Below are positions 12,845 through 14,743 of a stretch of 14,743 nt of DNA, one piece after another. The stretch spans positions 1 through 14,743 of the forward strand of contig JANWJY010000168.1 in the NCBI GenBank assembly GCA_025451715.1, given 5' to 3'. Positions within the stretch are counted from its first letter, which is position 1, and every line of letters begins with the position of its first letter. Position numbers and translations under genes: made by a program. Under the pieces are notes generated by a model. That model made no database searches. It was not told where the DNA came from and saw only the letters and a program-made list of their open reading frames with translations. The DNA comes from Fimbriimonadaceae bacterium (GTDB taxonomy: Bacteria; Armatimonadota; Fimbriimonadia; Fimbriimonadales; Fimbriimonadaceae).

Positions 12845-13726
12845 CTAGCCCTCAGAGACCAACCGCAACAGATACTGCCCGTACTCGTTCTTCGCCATCG
12901 GTTCGGCCACCTTCCGCACAGCAGCCGCATCGATCCAACCCATCCGAAAAGCGATCTCCTCCGGACACGAGATCATCAGCCCCTGCCGGCTTTCGACCGC
13001 CTCGACGAAGTTCGCCGCCTGCAGCATCGAGTGGTGCGTTCCCGTGTCCAGCCACGCGAAACCCCGCCCCATCACCTCGACACGCAGACCGCCCTGCTCC
13101 AAATAACTCCGGTTCAAATCCGTGATTTCCAACTCGCCCCGCGCCGACGGCTTCAACGACCGCGCCAACCCCAAGACCTGGTTGTCATAGAAGTACAGCC
13201 CGGTCACCGCGAACTTCGACTTCGGCTCCTTCGGCTTCTCCTCCAGACTGACTGCGTTGCCAGACGAATCAAACGCCACAACACCATAGTCCTGCGGCCG
13301 GTCCACCGGATACGCGAACACCACAGCGCCCGAAGTCAGTGACGCGGCAGATCGCAGCATCTGACTCAGGCCACGTCCATAGAAGATGTTGTCCCCCAGC
13401 ACCAGCGCGCAAGGCTGACCCTCGATGTGTCGCGCAGCGACCAAAAACGCCTGCGCCAACCCCTCCGGCTTCGGTTGCACCTCGAAGTGCAGTTTCATCC
13501 CCCACTGCGAGCCATCGCCCAACAGCCGCTGAAAAGCGTGCTGCTCGTGCGGGGTCGTGACCACGATCACCTCCCTGATCCCCGCCAGCATCAGCACGCT
13601 CAGCGGGTAGTACACCATCGGCTTGTTGTAGATCGGCACGAGCTGCTTGCTCGTCGCCAAAGTGACGGGGAACAGCCGCGTGCCCGTTCCGCCCGCCAGG
13701 ATGATGCCTTTTTCAACCACGTGCAT
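12845..13726 (-). CDS. rfbA: Glucose-1-phosphate thymidylyltransferase
   Basis: The 293-residue product is full length for RmlA/RfbA. It begins with the nucleotide-binding motif ILAGGTGTRLFPVTLATSKQ, followed by LVPIYNKPMVYYPLSVLMLAGI. It then has LGDNIFYG with the metal-binding Asp, EEKP, and WLDTGTHHSMLQAANFVE near the end. It makes dTDP-glucose from glucose-1-phosphate and dTTP, the first step to dTDP-rhamnose for surface polysaccharide. The usual partners rfbB, rfbC and rfbD are absent here. I choose ATG 13726 (MHVVEKGIILAGG); the frame is open eight codons further up to 13750, and a GTG three codons in (13720) is another possibility, since a TAACCT lies eight bases before it. Confidence 0.95.
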   Translation of the reverse strand: MHVVEKGIILAGGTGTRLFPVTLATSKQLVPIYNKPMVYYPLSVLMLAGIREVIVVTTPHEQHAFQRLLGDGSQWGMKLHFEVQPKPEGLAQAFLVAARHIEGQPCALVLGDNIFYGRGLSQMLRSAASLTSGAVVFAYPVDRPQDYGVVAFDSSGNAVSLEEKPKEPKSKFAVTGLYFYDNQVLGLARSLKPSARGELEITDLNRSYLEQGGLRVEVMGRGFAWLDTGTHHSMLQAANFVEAVESRQGLMISCPEEIAFRMGWIDAAAVRKVAEPMAKNEYGQYLLRLVSEG

Positions 13727-13765
13727 TGAGGTTACCAGAGCCCATTTCAACGCCCGCGCAGGCGG

Positions 13766-13771
13766 TAAAAT
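13766..13771 (+). promoter_or_regulatory. -10 element for tRNA-Gly (TAAAAT)
   Basis: TAAAAT ends 11 bases before the mature tRNA 5' end. A weak TTCAAC-like -35 lies about 15 bases upstream of it. The element sits in the short divergent space between rfbA and the tRNA. Confidence 0.5.
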
Positions 13772-13782
13772 GCCCGAAGAGA

Positions 13783-13856
13783 GCGGGCGTAGCTTAGTGG
13801 TAAAGCTTCAGCCTTCCAAGCTGGGGATGCGAGTTCGATTCTCGTCGCCCGCTCCA
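13783..13856 (+). tRNA. tRNA-Gly (anticodon TCC)
   Basis: A 74-base tRNA with an encoded CCA. The acceptor stem is GCGGGCG/CGCCCGC with discriminator T. The D arm is AGCTTAGTGGTAAAGCT. The anticodon stem-loop TCAGC-CTTCCAA-GCTGG reads TCC and contains one T-G pair. The T arm is GCGAG-TTCGATT-CTCGT. The T loop has the normal TTC, unlike the tRNA-Thr in this window. Confidence 0.97.
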
Positions 13857-13868
13857 TTCGTCTTCGTT

Positions 13869-13903
13869 CCCCTCTCCTCTCTGGGGTTAGGGGTGAGGGG
13901 TCA
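13869..13903. repeat. C-run/G-run inverted repeat containing three GGGGTNA heptads
   Basis: The right arm (13883-13903) is three tandem heptads of the form GGGGTNA, with N = T, G and C in turn. The left arm, CCCCTCTCC at 13869-13877, can pair with the right arm through CCCCTC/GAGGGG. It lies between tRNA-Gly and the DUF1080 gene. Confidence 0.5.
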
Positions 13904-13925
13904 CAAAAGGTAACTTCAGAGAAAC

Positions 13926-14702
13926 ATGTTCCGTCCCCTCCTCCCGACGACCATTCTTTGCCTCGCCGCAACCGCGTTCGTCCTCGCCGCAGCGCCGGAC
14001 GAGAACTGGGTCAGCCTCTTCGACGGAAAGACACTCGACGGATGGACCCCCAAGATCGTCGGAGAAAAACTCGGCGACGACAAGAACAACACGTTCCGCG
14101 TCGAGGACGGCAAGATCGTCGTGCGATACGACAAGTACGAAGGCGACTACAACGGTCGCTTCGGGCACCTGTTCTACAAGACCGAGTTCTCAAACTACCG
14201 ACTGCGCCTCGAGTACCGCTTCACCGGCGAACAGGTGAAAGGCGGACCGGGATGGGCGTGGCGCAATAGCGGCGTGATGGTCCACGGACAGGCCGCATCG
14301 ACCATCGGCCAAGACCAGAGCTTCCCCGTCTCGATCGAAGTGCAGTTCCTCGGCGGCGACGGAACCGGCAAGCGCCCGACCGGAAACCTCTGTACTCCTG
14401 GGACCAACGTGGTCTACGAAGGAAAGCTCCACACGCAGCATTGCACCAACTCCACGTCGCCCACCCTCGACGGCGACCAGTGGGTCAAGGCCGAGATCGA
14501 AGTCCGCAACGGACACTTCAAGCACACCATCAACGGACAAGTGGTCATCGAGTACGACGCCGCACAGCTCGACCCCTCCGACGCCGACGCGAAATCACTG
14601 ATCAAGGACGGCAAGCTTCTGATCTCCAGCGGAACAATCTCCCTCCAGTCCGAATCTCACCCCGTCGAGTTCCGCAACATCGAGATCATGAAGCTCAGGT
14701 AG
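13926..14702 (+). CDS. Secreted DUF1080 (3-keto-disaccharide hydrolase-like) protein
   Basis: A 258-residue protein with a signal peptide (about 1-23, MFRPLLPTTILCLAATAFVLAAA), followed by the DUF1080 opening WVSLFDGKTLDGWTP. Other family features are FRVEDGKIVV, FSNYRLRLEYRF, the RNSGVMVHG motif, VSIEVQFLGGDG and the ending PVEFRNIEIMKL. It has a concanavalin-like beta-sandwich fold. Members have been linked to hydrolysis of 3-keto-glycosides outside the cytoplasm; whether this one is active cannot be seen. The start is the first Met in front of the signal peptide. No strong Shine-Dalgarno is visible; a TAACTT hexamer (13911-13916) lies nine bases before the ATG, so a very short leader is possible. 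A hairpin terminator follows the stop. Confidence 0.92.
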   Translation: MFRPLLPTTILCLAATAFVLAAAPDENWVSLFDGKTLDGWTPKIVGEKLGDDKNNTFRVEDGKIVVRYDKYEGDYNGRFGHLFYKTEFSNYRLRLEYRFTGEQVKGGPGWAWRNSGVMVHGQAASTIGQDQSFPVSIEVQFLGGDGTGKRPTGNLCTPGTNVVYEGKLHTQHCTNSTSPTLDGDQWVKAEIEVRNGHFKHTINGQVVIEYDAAQLDPSDADAKSLIKDGKLLISSGTISLQSESHPVEFRNIEIMKLR

Positions 14703-14710
14703 CCGGGGAG

Positions 14711-14742
14711 GGTGCCGCTCCTGCGGCACCAAGCTCTCTTTC
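14711..14742 (+). terminator. Hairpin terminator after the DUF1080 gene
   Basis: GGTGCCG-CTCCTG-CGGCACC (14711-14730) is a perfect seven-pair GC-rich stem with a six-base loop, nine bases after the TAG. It is followed by a pyrimidine-rich CTCTCTTTC rather than a pure T-run, so it is a likely but not ideal intrinsic terminator. Confidence 0.65.
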
Positions 14743-14743
14743 A

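Noticed and set aside
13869..13903. Intrinsic terminator of tRNA-Gly
   Set aside because: The inverted repeat lacks a T-run on the plus strand and its right arm is a purine heptad repeat, so it is listed as a repeat instead.

Overview
The window is about 60% GC bacterial DNA, gene-dense and mostly transcribed leftwards (minus strand). It carries the conserved chromosomal block rpmH-rnpA-yidD-yidC-jag plus leuC, three tRNA genes and rfbA, so it reads as chromosome rather than a mobile element. No transposase, phage gene, CRISPR array or rRNA is visible. A Tricorn-family protease, a phosphodiester glycosidase, a DUF1080 protein, leaderless-looking promoters and an rnpA frame that reads through rpmH would fit a Terrabacteria-type lineage (for example Armatimonadota/Fimbriimonadia, or relatives of Deinococcus-Thermus). 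This is inference from gene content, not a proven assignment.

Layout, left to right. (1) 1-7000, minus strand: one long probable operon read from right to left, rpmH, rnpA, yidD, yidC, jag, an S66 LD-carboxypeptidase, a NAGPA-type phosphodiester glycosidase, and a Tricorn-like protease running off the left edge. It couples ribosome/RNase P and membrane-insertion genes to cell-wall peptide and protein breakdown genes. (2) 7047-8435, minus: leuC, divergent from a small two-helix membrane protein (8543-8830, plus). Both have -10-like hexamers 6-7 bases before their ATG, with 20-bp-phased direct repeats between them. (3) tRNA-Tyr and tRNA-Thr (8845-9017, plus). (4) 9023-12602, minus: ABC exporter, double-GNAT acetyltransferase and DUF1854 protein, joined by two ATGA overlaps. 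It ends five bases from the convergent tRNA-Thr. (5) rfbA (minus), tRNA-Gly and a secreted DUF1080 protein (plus), closing with a hairpin terminator.

The points most worth a second look are these. rnpA has no ATG/GTG/TTG start upstream of its conserved core, and its frame stays open through the whole of rpmH. The compact ABC-GNAT-DUF1854 operon resembles transporters annotated with cyanophycin metabolism, but no cyanophycin gene is in view. tRNA-Thr has C instead of the near-universal T at position 55. The 3' third of leuC has different codon use from the rest of the gene. rpmH and the partial Tricorn gene are easy to miss, because one is only 44 codons and the other is open at the window edge.
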